The translations under genes and the position numbers were made by a program. The notes below the pieces were generated by a model. That model had not been told where the DNA came from, did not search any database, and saw only the letters and a program-made list of their open reading frames with translations. Below, piece after piece: positions 39,572-49,471 of a stretch of 64,000 nt of DNA (position 1 is the stretch's first letter; each line of letters starts with the position of its first letter). Origin of the DNA: Rhodobacteraceae bacterium EhC02 (GTDB lineage: Bacteria > Pseudomonadota > Alphaproteobacteria > Rhodobacterales > Rhodobacteraceae); NCBI GenBank assembly GCA_001650895.1, contig LXYH01000006.1, positions 240,485 through 304,484 on the forward strand, given 5' to 3'.

Positions 39572-40636
39572 ATGACCGAAGGAAAATCCATCCTCGATGA
39601 GATGAACGACCGCTCGCGCGAAGTATTTCGCCGCGTTGTCGAAGGCTATCTTGAAAGTGGCGATCCTGTCGGAAGTCGCACCCTGACACGGACGATGTCG
39701 GAAAAGGTCAGCGCGGCGACGATCCGCAACGTGATGCAGGACCTTGAATACCTCGGGTTGCTGGGAAGCCCCCATGTCAGCGCGGGCCGTATCCCCACGC
39801 AGCGTGGATTGCGGATGTTCGTGGATGGCCTGCTGGAGGTGAGCGATCTGAACGAACAGGATCGCATCAAGATCGACGAAACGCTTGGCAGCAACACTTC
39901 GGATGTGACCGGTATGCTGGACAGGATCAGCACGGCCTTGTCCGGCGTTACTCGCGGCGCATCACTTGTGCTTGCCCCCAAGCACGAGGCGCCGATCAAA
40001 CACGTGGAATTCGTCAACCTGGGCCATGAACGTGCGCTTGTCGTTCTGGTCTTTGCAGATGGCCATGTCGAAAACCGCCTGTTCACGCCGCCTGCCGGGC
40101 AAACACCCTCATCGATGCGCGAGGCCGCGAATTTCCTGAATGCGCTGATCGAGGGCAAGACCCTGTCGGATCTTCAGACGGCCATCCGCCGCGAGATCGA
40201 CTCGCGCCGACAAGAGATTGACGGTCTGGCCCATGCCCTTGTGGAAAGCGGAATCGCGGTCTGGACCGGAGAGGGAGACGCGCCAGAGCGTCTGATCGTC
40301 AGGGGGCGCGCGAACCTTCTGAGCGGTGCGGGCGGGGATGAAGAGTTGGACCGGATCCGCCACCTGTTCGATGATCTCGAGAGAAAAAAGGATATCGCCG
40401 AGTTTCTTGACCTTGCCCAGCAGGGCGAGGGTGTGCGCATTTTTATAGGCTCGGAGAACAAACTTTTCTCACTTTCGGGTTCCTCTTTGGTGGTCAGTCC
40501 ATATATGAACGCTGATCGGAAGATCATCGGTGCGGTTGGGGTCATCGGACCCACGCGCCTGAACTATGGACGGATTGTGCCGATCGTGGACTACACGGCA
40601 CAACTGGTTGGACGCATGATATCTGACCGGAGCTAG
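39572..40636 (+). CDS. hrcA: Heat-inducible transcription repressor HrcA
   Basis: This 354-residue repressor controls groESL-type genes through CIRCE elements. An N-terminal winged helix is seen in GDPVGSRTLTRTMSEKVSAATIRNVM and GLLGSPHVSAGRIPT. The rest is the GAF-like HrcA domain, including VIGPTRLNYGRIVPIVDY near the end. It is followed nine bases later by grpE. Its CIRCE targets are not in this window. Confidence 0.95.
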   Translation: MTEGKSILDEMNDRSREVFRRVVEGYLESGDPVGSRTLTRTMSEKVSAATIRNVMQDLEYLGLLGSPHVSAGRIPTQRGLRMFVDGLLEVSDLNEQDRIKIDETLGSNTSDVTGMLDRISTALSGVTRGASLVLAPKHEAPIKHVEFVNLGHERALVVLVFADGHVENRLFTPPAGQTPSSMREAANFLNALIEGKTLSDLQTAIRREIDSRRQEIDGLAHALVESGIAVWTGEGDAPERLIVRGRANLLSGAGGDEELDRIRHLFDDLERKKDIAEFLDLAQQGEGVRIFIGSENKLFSLSGSSLVVSPYMNADRKIIGAVGVIGPTRLNYGRIVPIVDYTAQLVGRMISDRS

Positions 40637-40645
40637 AGGTGAGTT

Positions 40646-41209
40646 ATGGCAGAGCCGAAAAAAGACGATTTCCTTGACGATATCGAAGCCGCAGAAGCGG
40701 AAGAATATGCAGAGGACTCGATCGAATATAGCGCTGAGGCAATCGAGCTTGATACGCTGCGTGCGGAACGCGATGAGCTGAAGGATCGGTTCATGCGCGC
40801 CCTTGCCGATGCCGAGAACGCGCGCAAGCGGTCCGAAAAGGATCGTCGCGAAGCAGAGCAGTATGGCGGATCCAAGCTTGCCCGCGATCTGCTGCCGGTC
40901 CACGACAACCTCAAGCGTGCACTTGAGGTTGCGACGGATGAGCAGCGCGCGACCTTTGGTCCCCTGCTGGAGGGGGTCGAGCTGACCCTGCGCGAATTGC
41001 TCAGCGTCTTCGGCAAGCACGGGATCACGGTCATCAGCCCGCAGGTTGGCGACCGTTTCGATCCGCAACTGCATCAGGCCATGTTCGAAGCCCCCGTTCC
41101 CGGCACCAAGGCGGGCGACATCATCCAGGTGTCCGGCGATGGTTTCATGCTGCACGACCGTCTGCTGCGCCCTGCGCAGGTCGGCGTGTCGTCCATGCCT
41201 GCAAGCTGA
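40646..41209 (+). CDS. grpE: Nucleotide exchange factor GrpE
   Basis: This 187-residue protein releases ADP from DnaK. A long N-terminal helix (LRAERDELKDRFMRALADAENARKRSEKDR) is followed by the beta-wing domain with LHQAMFEAP and GFMLHDRLLRPAQVGVS. hrcA-grpE is a common operon. It ends 40 bp before the convergent mutS stop, with a stem-loop between. Confidence 0.96.
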   Translation: MAEPKKDDFLDDIEAAEAEEYAEDSIEYSAEAIELDTLRAERDELKDRFMRALADAENARKRSEKDRREAEQYGGSKLARDLLPVHDNLKRALEVATDEQRATFGPLLEGVELTLRELLSVFGKHGITVISPQVGDRFDPQLHQAMFEAPVPGTKAGDIIQVSGDGFMLHDRLLRPAQVGVSSMPAS

Positions 41210-41239
41210 CAAGGACGCGTTCAAGCTTTCACCAACAGG

Positions 41240-41270
41240 GGCGTCGCAATCAGGTTTGCGACGCCGCTTT
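41240..41270. terminator. Stem-loop between convergent grpE and mutS
   Basis: GGCGTCGCAA and TTGCGACGCC form a perfect ten-base-pair stem with a six-base loop, followed by GCTTT. It overlaps the last codons of mutS. It probably ends grpE transcription, although the T-run is short. Confidence 0.55.
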
Positions 41271-43895
41271 AAGTTCGTAGATCAGCTGTAGCGCCTCCCG
41301 TGGGCTCAATTCGTCGGGATGTATCGCCTGCAAACGCTCTTCCAGAAGGGATGGCTTTTGTGGTGGCGCTGGTTGGGGTGGTGGTGCCATCGAAAACAAA
41401 GGAAGGTCGTCCACAATCGCCTTTTGCTTGCCCGCACCTTCGCGTTCACCCTTTTCCAGCGCGTCAAGCACCACGCGGGCACGGCTGACAACCGCATCGG
41501 GCAGTCCCGCCAGCTTTGCGACCTGCACACCATAGGACCGATCCGCCGCACCCTTGCGTACCTCATGCAGGAAAATGACGTCGCCCTCGAACTCCTTCAC
41601 GCTGACCGTTGCATTATCCACCCGGTCCAGTTTTCCGGCCAGCGCCGTCAGTTCATGGTAGTGGGTCGCAAAAAGCGCGCGGCATCTGTTCATGTCATGC
41701 AGATGCTCAAGCGTCGCCCAGGCGATGGAAAGCCCGTCATATGTGGCGGTGCCGCGGCCGATTTCATCGAGAATCACCAGGGCATGGTCGTCCGCCTGAT
41801 TGAGAATGGCAGCGGTTTCGACCATTTCGACCATGAAGGTCGATCGCCCGCGCGCCAGATCATCCGAGGCACCCACGCGACTGAACAGCTGACTGACCAG
41901 ACCGATCTCGGCGCGCGCTGCGGGCACGAAGCTGCCGATCTGCGCCATAAGGGCGATAAGTGCCGTTTGGCGCAGAAATGTGGACTTCCCCGCCATGTTC
42001 GGGCCGGTCAACAGCCAGATATCGGTGCCGTCACCCAGATCGCAATCATTGGCGACAAATGGCGTGCCACCCTGTTTGCGCAGTGACTGTTCCACGACGG
42101 GATGCCGTCCGCCTTCGATCAGCAGGCGCCGGGAATTGTCGATCTTGGGCCGTGTCCAGTTCTCGCCCCGGGCCAGATCTGCAAGGGCGCTGGACAGATC
42201 CAGTTCCGCCAGGGCCCGCGCGGTTGCGCCGATATGGGCGGCAGCATCCAGAATACTGTCTTTCAGGGTGGAATAGAGTCGCTTTTCGATCTCAAGCGCA
42301 TGGCCGCCAGCGTTCAGGATGCGGGTTTCCATCTCGGTCAGGTCAGGGGTGGTAAAGCGCAGCTGGTTCGCCGTTGTCTGGCGGTGGCGGAATGTGTCGG
42401 ACAGGGGTTCTGACAACATTCGTTCCGCATGTGTCGCCGTGACTTCGATGAAGTAGCCCAGAACGTTGTTGTGCTTGATCTTGAGCGACTGAATGCCCGT
42501 CTGGCTGGCATATTCGGTCTGCATCCTTGCGATGACGGATCGCCCCTCGTCCCGAAGGGCGCGCATCTCGTCCAGTTCGGCGTCATACCCCGTGGCGATA
42601 AACCCACCATCACGCGCCAGAAGCGGCGGCTCAGCGACAAGTGCCTGCCCCAGCAGATCCATCAACGCGTCATGACCCAAAAGCGCCGAAGCGGATTCCT
42701 TCAGCAACGCAGGAAGAGCGCCGGTCTCCAAGATGGTGGCAATCCTGTTGGCCTGCTCAAGTCCGTTGCGGATTGCCGCAAGGTCGCGGGGCCCACCGCG
42801 ATCCAGGGCAAGACGCGACAGGGCGCGATCCAGGTCAGGAACCTTGCGCAGCGCCTCACGCAGATCGTCACCCAGACGCCCGTTGTCATGCATGAATTCA
42901 ACGGAATCGAGCCTGCTATTCAGCGTTTCCAGATCACGGGCCGGGCTGGACAGCCGCCGCTCCAGAAGGCGCGCGCCACCTGCGGTGACAGTGCGATCAA
43001 TCGCAGACAACAGGGACCCCGCCCGCCCGCCGGTCAGTGCATGGGTCAGTTCCAGATTGCGCCGCGTTGCGGCATCGATCTGCATGACCCCGGCTTCGGC
43101 CTCTCTGACGGGTGGGCGCAAAAGTGGCAGGTTTCCTTTCTGGGTGATGTCCAGGTATTCCACCACCGCGCCCAGCGCCGACACTTCGGCACGGTTGAAC
43201 GTGCCGTAGGCCTCGAGCGACCCAATTCCGTAGAGGGCGCACAAACGCTTTTCCGCCGCGGTACTGTCAAACGCGGCCCTGCCAAGCGGCGTGAGGGCGG
43301 CACCGGAATCAGTGACGATTCCCGCCAGATCAGCCTCGGCTGCCTCGGATATGACAACTTCTGACGGCATCAGCCGCGCCAGTTCCGGGCCCAACCTTAC
43401 CGGTGACATCGGCATCACATGGCATTCGCCGGTCGAAATATCGACCCAGGCCAATGCGGCCTCGTCCCGCACCAGGGAAAAGGCGCAAAGGTAATTGTTC
43501 CGCCGGGCTTCCAGCAGGGACTCCTCGGTCAGTGTTCCGGGCGTCACCAACCGGACGACATCGCGCCGCACCACCGATTTCGAACCGCGCTTCTTGGCCT
43601 CGGCCGGGTCTTCCATCTGCTCGCATACCGCGACACGAAACCCCTTGCGGATCAGGGTCAGCAGGTAGCCTTCGGCGGAATGGACAGGCACGCCGCACAT
43701 GGGGATATCCTGCCCGTCATGCTGGCCCCGTTTCGTCAGTGCAATATCCAGCGCCTGAGACGCGGCTACGGCATCCTCGAAGAACATCTCGTAGAAGTCG
43801 CCCATCCGGTAAAACAGAAGTGCGCCGGGATACTGTGCCTTGATCCCGAGATATTGTGCCATCATTGGCGTTGCGGCGGCTTGTTCTGCTGACAC
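41250..43895 (-). CDS. mutS: DNA mismatch repair protein MutS
   Basis: This 881-residue protein recognises mismatches. The N-terminal mismatch-binding domain begins with [30 protein letters not shown], containing the Phe-x-Glu (FYEMF) wedge. The C-terminal ATPase has [13 protein letters not shown] and the dimer-interface [15 protein letters not shown]. Length is normal. It is a single-gene unit, convergent with grpE and divergent from maeB. No mutL is in the window. Confidence 0.97.
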   Translation of the reverse strand: MSAEQAAATPMMAQYLGIKAQYPGALLFYRMGDFYEMFFEDAVAASQALDIALTKRGQHDGQDIPMCGVPVHSAEGYLLTLIRKGFRVAVCEQMEDPAEAKKRGSKSVVRRDVVRLVTPGTLTEESLLEARRNNYLCAFSLVRDEAALAWVDISTGECHVMPMSPVRLGPELARLMPSEVVISEAAEADLAGIVTDSGAALTPLGRAAFDSTAAEKRLCALYGIGSLEAYGTFNRAEVSALGAVVEYLDITQKGNLPLLRPPVREAEAGVMQIDAATRRNLELTHALTGGRAGSLLSAIDRTVTAGGARLLERRLSSPARDLETLNSRLDSVEFMHDNGRLGDDLREALRKVPDLDRALSRLALDRGGPRDLAAIRNGLEQANRIATILETGALPALLKESASALLGHDALMDLLGQALVAEPPLLARDGGFIATGYDAELDEMRALRDEGRSVIARMQTEYASQTGIQSLKIKHNNVLGYFIEVTATHAERMLSEPLSDTFRHRQTTANQLRFTTPDLTEMETRILNAGGHALEIEKRLYSTLKDSILDAAAHIGATARALAELDLSSALADLARGENWTRPKIDNSRRLLIEGGRHPVVEQSLRKQGGTPFVANDCDLGDGTDIWLLTGPNMAGKSTFLRQTALIALMAQIGSFVPAARAEIGLVSQLFSRVGASDDLARGRSTFMVEMVETAAILNQADDHALVILDEIGRGTATYDGLSIAWATLEHLHDMNRCRALFATHYHELTALAGKLDRVDNATVSVKEFEGDVIFLHEVRKGAADRSYGVQVAKLAGLPDAVVSRARVVLDALEKGEREGAGKQKAIVDDLPLFSMAPPPQPAPPQKPSLLEERLQAIHPDELSPREALQLIYELKAASQT

Positions 43896-44028
43896 GGTAT
43901 CCCCTCGTTTTCTCGGCAGACCTTACAAATCCCGCTTCTTTGGTAAAAGGCGAAAACGCAAAAGCGTTGAGGCGCAGGCTGCGGCAGGCTAAGACGCTAT
44001 GACCCTCAGAAAGAACAGGCCGCAGCGC

Positions 44029-46284
44029 ATGACAAAGACCAGACTGACCCGCGAAGAGGCTCTTGCCTTTCATATGGAGCCGACACCCGGCAAGTTCGAG
44101 ATCACCGCAACCGTACCCATGGCCACGCAGCGCGATCTGAGCCTGGCCTATTCGCCCGGCGTCGCGGTCCCCTGCGAGGAAATCGCCGCCGCCCCCGAGA
44201 CGGCTTATGACTACACCAACAAGGGTAACCTTGTGGCCGTGATTTCCAACGGAACGGCGGTTCTTGGTCTGGGCAACCTTGGCGCGCTGGCCTCGAAGCC
44301 GGTGATGGAAGGCAAGTCGGTTCTGTTCAAGCGTTTTGCCGATGTGAACAGCATCGACATCGAGCTGGACACCGAAGACCCCGAGGCGTTCATCAATGCC
44401 GTTCGTCTGATGGGCCCCACATTCGGCGGCATCAACCTCGAGGATATCAAGGCGCCCGAGTGCTTCATCATCGAGCAGCGCCTGAAAGAGGTGATGGATA
44501 TCCCTGTCTTTCATGACGACCAGCACGGCACGGCCGTGATCTGCGCCGCCGGTTTGATCAATGCCCTGCATCTGTCCGGCAAGAAGATCGAAGATGTACG
44601 GATCGTTCTGAACGGGGCAGGGGCGGCCGGGATCGCCTGTCTCGAGCTGCTCAAGTCGATGGGCGCGAAACACGACAATTGCATCATGTGCGACACCAAG
44701 GGCGTGATCTATCAGGGTCGCACCGATGGGATGAACCAGTGGAAATCGGCCCATGCCGCGCGCACCGATCTGCGCACGCTGGAAGAGGCGATGAAGGATG
44801 CGGATGTGTTCCTTGGGGTGTCCGCCAAGGGTGCGGTGACGCAGGCCATGGTCGAATCCATGGCGCCGGATCCGGTCATCTTTGCCATGGCCAACCCTGA
44901 CCCTGAAATCACACCGGAAGAGGCGCATGCCGTGCGCCCCGATGCCATCGTTGCGACCGGGCGATCGGACTATCCGAACCAGGTGAACAACGTCCTTGGG
45001 TTTCCCTACCTGTTCCGCGGTGCGCTGGATATCCACGCCCGTGCCATCAATGACGAGATGAAGATCGCCTGCGCCGAGGCTCTGGCCGAACTTGCACGCG
45101 AGGATGTCCCGGACGAGGTGGCCATGGCCTATGGCCGCAACCTCAGCTTCGGGCGCGATTACATCATACCGACACCGTTTGACCCGCGCCTGATCTATCG
45201 CATTCCACCCGCCGTCGCGCGCGCCGGCATGAAAACGGGCGCCGCGCGCCGCCCGATCATCGACATGGACGCCTATGAGGTCGGCCTGAAAGGCCGCATG
45301 GATCCGACCGCGAATATCCTGCGCGGGATTCATGCGCGTGCGCGTGCGAACCAGGCGCGGATGATCTTTGCCGAAGGTGACGATCCGCGCGTCCTGCGCG
45401 CGGCAGTGACCTATCAGCGGTCCGGTTTGGGCAAGGCTCTTGTCGTCGGGCGTGATTACGATGTGAAGGCCAAGCTGGAAGCGGCGGGTATGGCCGATGC
45501 CGTGGCCGAGCTGGAGGTCGTCAACGCGGCCAACACCCCAAATCTCGAGACGTACAAGGACTTTCTCTATCAGCGCCTGCAGCGCAAAGGCTTCGACCGG
45601 CATGACATCCACCGGCTGGCGGCGCGTGACCGGCACGTCTTTTCGGCCCTGATGCTGGCGCATGGGCATGGCGATGGTCTTGTGACCGGGGCCACCCGCA
45701 AGGCCGCACATGTGATGGAGTTGATCAATCATGTCTTCGATGCGGACGCGGCGCATGGTGCGGCGGGCGTGACTGCGCTGCTGCACAAGGGCCGGATCGT
45801 GCTGATCGCGGATACCCTTGTCCATGAATGGCCTGACGAGAACGATCTTGCCACGATCGCCCAGCGCGCTGCCGGCGTCGCACGTGATCTGGGGCTGGAG
45901 CCGCGTGTCGCCTTTGTCAGCTTCTCGACCTTCGGTTATCCGCGGTCAGAACGAGCCGAAAAAATGCATCGTGCCCCCCGTGTTCTGGAAACGCGCGGTG
46001 TTGATTTCGAATTCGAAGGCGAGATGACCGTCGATGTGGCCCTGAATCCGAAGGCGCAGACGACATATCCGTTCCAGCGCCTGACGGGTCCGGCGAATAT
46101 CCTCGTGGTTCCGGCGCGACACTCGGCTTCGATCTCGGTCAAGCTGATGCAGGAAATGGCCGGGGCGACCGTGATCGGTCCGATCCTGTCGGGTGTCGAC
46201 CAGTCGATCCAGATCTGTTCGACCAGTTCGACCGCCAACGATATTCTCAATATGGCGATGCTGGCGGCCTGCAAAGTGGGCTGA
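44029..46284 (+). CDS. maeB: NADP-dependent malic enzyme with phosphotransacetylase-like C-terminus
   Basis: This 751-residue protein is the large MaeB-type malic enzyme, which makes pyruvate, CO2 and NADPH from malate. Residues 1 to about 420 are the malic enzyme, with SLAYSPGVAVPCEEI, FHDDQHGTAVI and the NAD(P)-binding GAGAAGIACLELL. The remainder resembles phosphate acetyltransferase (GATRKAAHVMELI region); in characterised proteins this part binds acetyl-CoA and regulates the enzyme. I prefer ATG 44029 to the in-frame ATG at 43999 because relatives start MTKTR; this is uncertain. A PfkB kinase follows 21 bp later. Confidence 0.93.
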   Translation: MTKTRLTREEALAFHMEPTPGKFEITATVPMATQRDLSLAYSPGVAVPCEEIAAAPETAYDYTNKGNLVAVISNGTAVLGLGNLGALASKPVMEGKSVLFKRFADVNSIDIELDTEDPEAFINAVRLMGPTFGGINLEDIKAPECFIIEQRLKEVMDIPVFHDDQHGTAVICAAGLINALHLSGKKIEDVRIVLNGAGAAGIACLELLKSMGAKHDNCIMCDTKGVIYQGRTDGMNQWKSAHAARTDLRTLEEAMKDADVFLGVSAKGAVTQAMVESMAPDPVIFAMANPDPEITPEEAHAVRPDAIVATGRSDYPNQVNNVLGFPYLFRGALDIHARAINDEMKIACAEALAELAREDVPDEVAMAYGRNLSFGRDYIIPTPFDPRLIYRIPPAVARAGMKTGAARRPIIDMDAYEVGLKGRMDPTANILRGIHARARANQARMIFAEGDDPRVLRAAVTYQRSGLGKALVVGRDYDVKAKLEAAGMADAVAELEVVNAANTPNLETYKDFLYQRLQRKGFDRHDIHRLAARDRHVFSALMLAHGHGDGLVTGATRKAAHVMELINHVFDADAAHGAAGVTALLHKGRIVLIADTLVHEWPDENDLATIAQRAAGVARDLGLEPRVAFVSFSTFGYPRSERAEKMHRAPRVLETRGVDFEFEGEMTVDVALNPKAQTTYPFQRLTGPANILVVPARHSASISVKLMQEMAGATVIGPILSGVDQSIQICSTSSTANDILNMAMLAACKVG

Positions 46285-46305
46285 TGGCAAACAGCAGGGG
46301 GCGGA

Positions 46306-47184
46306 ATGGCGATCTATAATCTCGGCTCCATCAACGCCGATCTTCTCTATTCCGTTCCTCATCTGCCCGGGTCGGGCGCAACGCTTGCAGCAACCGGTTT
46401 TCGTCGTGGCCTGGGTGGCAAGGGTGCCAATATGTCCGTTGCTGCAGCGCGCGGGGCGTCGCATGTCGTTCATATCGGCGCGGTTGGCCAGGATGGGCGC
46501 TGGGCGCGGGATCTTCTGACGGAATATGGCGTGGATACGCGACACATAGCGGTTGTGGATGACGCGACCGGGCATGCGATCATCCTGTTGGACCCTACAG
46601 GTGAAAACACGATCGTCATCGTCCCCGGCGCAAATCATGCCATGACCGAGCCGCAGATCGGTCTTGCGCTGGCAGAAGCATCGCCCGGCGATATCCTGCT
46701 GCTGCAGAACGAGACGACGCATCAGGCGTTTTGCGCCAGAACAGGGTCTGATCTTGGCTTGCGCGTGATCTATGCCGCCGCACCGTTCGACGCCGATGCC
46801 GTGAAGGACCTGCTGCCTTTTATGGATATGCTGATCCTGAACGCGGTCGAGGCCGGGCAATTGCAGCAGGCACTTGGCAAGGCCCCCGATGATCTGGGTG
46901 TCGCGGATGTCGTTGTGACCCTGGGTGGCGATGGCTGCCGTTGGTTTCATGCCGAAACCGGGCAGATCAGGGACTTTTCGGCCCTTCCTGTCACGCCTGT
47001 CGATACAACAGGGGCAGGCGATACGTTTACCGGTTTTCTGCTGGCGGGTCTGGATCGTGGGCAGCCGATGGAGCAGGCCATCGCCCTGGCGACCAAGGCG
47101 GCAGCCTTGATGGTGACGCGGGTCGGTACTGCTGACGTGATCCCCGATCTGCTTGAGATCGAGCAGATGGATCGCCCCCGGTAA
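46306..47184 (+). CDS. PfkB family carbohydrate kinase (ribokinase-like)
   Basis: This 292-residue kinase resembles ribokinase. It begins AIYNLGSINADLLYSVPHLP and has the substrate motif GGKGANMSVAAARGG-like region and the catalytic VDTTGAGDTFTGFLLA, where D is the base. The sugar substrate could be ribose or another pentose. It lies just after maeB with no sugar transport genes nearby. Confidence 0.88.
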   Translation: MAIYNLGSINADLLYSVPHLPGSGATLAATGFRRGLGGKGANMSVAAARGASHVVHIGAVGQDGRWARDLLTEYGVDTRHIAVVDDATGHAIILLDPTGENTIVIVPGANHAMTEPQIGLALAEASPGDILLLQNETTHQAFCARTGSDLGLRVIYAAAPFDADAVKDLLPFMDMLILNAVEAGQLQQALGKAPDDLGVADVVVTLGGDGCRWFHAETGQIRDFSALPVTPVDTTGAGDTFTGFLLAGLDRGQPMEQAIALATKAAALMVTRVGTADVIPDLLEIEQMDRPR

Positions 47185-47242
47185 AGCCGCTTTTCGCGAG
47201 GTCTGTTCCGGTCTAGCCTGCGCCTGAAAACAGGAGGGCCGG

Positions 47243-48151
47243 ATGACGGATCACGTGACAACCCATCAGGCGGCGGAAGACGCCCGTAACGAGACGATCA
47301 AGATCTGGCTCAACGGGAAGATCGTGCCCAAGGCCCAGGCCATGGTCAGCGTCTATGACAGTGGCTTCATGCTGGGCGATGGCGTTTGGGAGGGTATCAG
47401 GCTCTATAACGGGAAATGGGCGTTTCTGGACGAACATATGGACCGCCTTTTCGAGGCGGCCAAAGCCATTGATCTTGATATCGGGCTAAGCCGCGATCAG
47501 GTCGTTCAGGCCGTGCTGGATACGCAGGCCGCCAATCAGATGACCGAGGACGCCCATGCCCGCCTGATGGTGACGCGGGGCGTCAAGACCCGGCCTTTCC
47601 AGCATCCCTCGCTGTCGCGGCAAGGCCCCACGATCGCGATCATCATGGAACATTCCAAGCCCAGCATTCCGCGCCCGATCCGGTTGGCCACGGTGCCGCA
47701 TCTGCGCGGGCTGCCGATGACCCAGGATCCAAAGCTGAACAGCCATTCCAAGCTGAACTGCATCCTCGCCTGCATCGCCGCCGAGAAGGCAGGCGCCGAT
47801 GAGGCATTGATGCTTGATGTGCATGGCTTTGTGAACACGACCAATGCCTGCAACTTCTTCATCGTCCGCAAGGGCCAGGTCTGGACCAGTACCGGCGACT
47901 ATTGCATGAACGGGATTACGCGCCAGAAGGTGATCGACCTATGCCGCGAAAACGGGATTCCGGTGTTCGAACGCAATTATTCCCTTGTCGATACCTACGG
48001 AGCAGACGAGGCTTTTCTGACCGGCACATTCGGCGCGCAGACCCCGGTTGGCCATATCGACGGGCGCCAGATCGGCGAGGGTCAGATGGGTCCTGTCACC
48101 AAGCATATCAGGATGCTGTATCAGGCACTGATCCAGCGGGAAACGGCCTGA
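47243..48151 (+). CDS. Class IV aminotransferase (D-amino acid/branched-chain type)
   Basis: This 302-residue PLP enzyme belongs to fold type IV. The N-terminal VYDSGFMLGDGVWEGIRL is typical. The PLP lysine is probably K170 in HSKLNCILA, with a preceding K164 as a less likely alternative, and ALMLDVHGFVNTTNACNFFIV is the phosphate-binding region. It could be a D-amino-acid, branched-chain or R-selective transaminase. It starts 58 bp after the PfkB gene and 2 bp before the sulfotransferase-like gene, suggesting a joint function. Confidence 0.85.
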   Translation: MTDHVTTHQAAEDARNETIKIWLNGKIVPKAQAMVSVYDSGFMLGDGVWEGIRLYNGKWAFLDEHMDRLFEAAKAIDLDIGLSRDQVVQAVLDTQAANQMTEDAHARLMVTRGVKTRPFQHPSLSRQGPTIAIIMEHSKPSIPRPIRLATVPHLRGLPMTQDPKLNSHSKLNCILACIAAEKAGADEALMLDVHGFVNTTNACNFFIVRKGQVWTSTGDYCMNGITRQKVIDLCRENGIPVFERNYSLVDTYGADEAFLTGTFGAQTPVGHIDGRQIGEGQMGPVTKHIRMLYQALIQRETA

Positions 48152-48153
48152 TC

Positions 48154-48867
48154 ATGCGGATCGCAATGTGGTCAGGGCCGCGCAATCTGTCGACGGCGAT
48201 GATGTATTCCTTTGGGGCGCGGGCCGATTTCGCGGTGGTGGACGAACCTTTCTATGCGGCTTACCTGCAACGCACGGGGCTGGATCATCCGATGCGCGAC
48301 CAGATCCTGCGATCGCAGTCCGTGGATCCCGATGTGGTTGGGGCGATGCTGACCGGACCGATCCCCGAGGGGAAGCCGCATTTCTATCAGAAGCACATGA
48401 CCCAGCACATGATTGCCGCGATGCCGCGTGATTGGTTCGCGCAGGTAAGGCATGTATTCCTGATCCGTCATCCGGCGCGCGTGGTGGCCAGTTTCGGGGC
48501 GAAATACGACAATCCCACGCTGGCCGATATCGGGTTCACGCAGCAGACCGAGATCTACCAACAGCTTCTGGAACAGGGTCTGGACCCGCTTGTGATCGAT
48601 TCTGCTGATATCAGGCGCGATCCATCGACCATGCTGAACCGGCTTTGCACCGCGCTTGGCCTTCCATTTGATCCTGCAATGCTGTCCTGGCCGAAAGGCG
48701 GGCATCGGTCTGACGGTATCTGGGCAAGCCATTGGTACGGTGCCGTGCATGAATCGACCGGTTTTGCCCCGGCCGAGGGGCCTTTGCCCGCGCTTTCGGG
48801 TACGGCCGCCGAACTGGCCAAGCAGGCTTTGCCCCATTACGAGGCGCTGAGCGCGAAAAAACTTTAG
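48154..48867 (+). CDS. Sulfotransferase-like P-loop protein
   Basis: This 237-residue protein has a P-loop-like WSGPRNLSTAMMYSF at residues 6-20, which matches the PAPS 5'-phosphosulfate-binding loop of sulfotransferases, and a HVFLIRHPARVVASF segment matching the 3'-phosphate site. I chose ATG 48154 because it comes two bases after the aminotransferase stop. In other organisms, sulfotransferase-like domains are fused to branched-chain-aminotransferase-like proteins, so the pair is likely functional. The substrate is unknown. Confidence 0.8.
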   Translation: MRIAMWSGPRNLSTAMMYSFGARADFAVVDEPFYAAYLQRTGLDHPMRDQILRSQSVDPDVVGAMLTGPIPEGKPHFYQKHMTQHMIAAMPRDWFAQVRHVFLIRHPARVVASFGAKYDNPTLADIGFTQQTEIYQQLLEQGLDPLVIDSADIRRDPSTMLNRLCTALGLPFDPAMLSWPKGGHRSDGIWASHWYGAVHESTGFAPAEGPLPALSGTAAELAKQALPHYEALSAKKL

Positions 48868-48963
48868 AAAACCGAACTGGCCTGAAACTTTCACGGACCT
48901 TGATGCGTGGCTTCATCACAAGGGGTGAAATCCCCCTGAGACCGCATAAAAGGAAAGGTTCCA

Positions 48964-49374
48964 ATGATGAAATTTGTTTTGGCTGCAGCATTCAGCGTAG
49001 TTTCCGGCGTGGCGATGGCCGCCGGTGGTATGGCCCAGATGGTCGAGGCCATGGATCAGGATGTGTCCGGCGGCACTGTCACGGCATCGAAAGTCGTGGC
49101 GGATGTGAACGGTTGGCTTGTCGTGCATCGCACGGATGCAGCAATGAAACCCGGTCCCGTTGTCGGTCATGCACCGCTGCGGAAAGGTGAAACCTCAGAC
49201 GTGGCGGCCATCCTGACCGAAGAGGTGGCTTCGGGCGATATGCTGATGCTGATGATCCATGCAGAAGAAGGCGGCATGCAGACCGGCATCTTCGAATATA
49301 CACTGGGCGCCAAGGAAGACGGCCCCATTCGCGTCGATGGCAAGCTTGTGATGACGATGATCACCGCGAAGTAA
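48964..49374 (+). CDS. Small secreted protein with DUF7282-like domain
   Basis: This 136-residue protein has a clear signal peptide (cleavage near AMAAGG, about residue 20). The mature part shows a pattern like DUF7282: DVNGWLVVHRTD, then VVGHAPLRKGE, a stretch MLMLMIHAEEG, and EDGPIRVDGKLVMTM. It has no cysteines. The function is unknown. AGGAAAGG precedes ATG 48964. It is a single gene ended by a shared terminator, convergent with argG. Confidence 0.7.
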   Translation: MMKFVLAAAFSVVSGVAMAAGGMAQMVEAMDQDVSGGTVTASKVVADVNGWLVVHRTDAAMKPGPVVGHAPLRKGETSDVAAILTEEVASGDMLMLMIHAEEGGMQTGIFEYTLGAKEDGPIRVDGKLVMTMITAK

Positions 49375-49410
49375 TAGCGCGGCCTGAACCTTGGGTTCTG
49401 ACCAACGCAA

Positions 49411-49447
49411 AAAAGAAGGGCGGCGCCTTGCGGTGCCGCCCTTTCTT
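49411..49447. terminator. Bidirectional terminator between the secreted-protein gene and argG
   Basis: AAGGGCGGCGCC and GGTGCCGCCCTT form a near-perfect 12-bp stem with a four-base loop. An A-run lies on the left and TTTCTTGTCTT on the right, so it can serve both convergent genes. Confidence 0.85.
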
Positions 49448-49471
49448 GTCTTGTCCGACAGGTGCCGTTGA

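Noticed and set aside
43717..45825. Long open frame opposite maeB and mutS
   Set aside because: It lies antisense to a strongly conserved gene, has no family-like motifs, and arises from the codon bias of GC-rich coding DNA.
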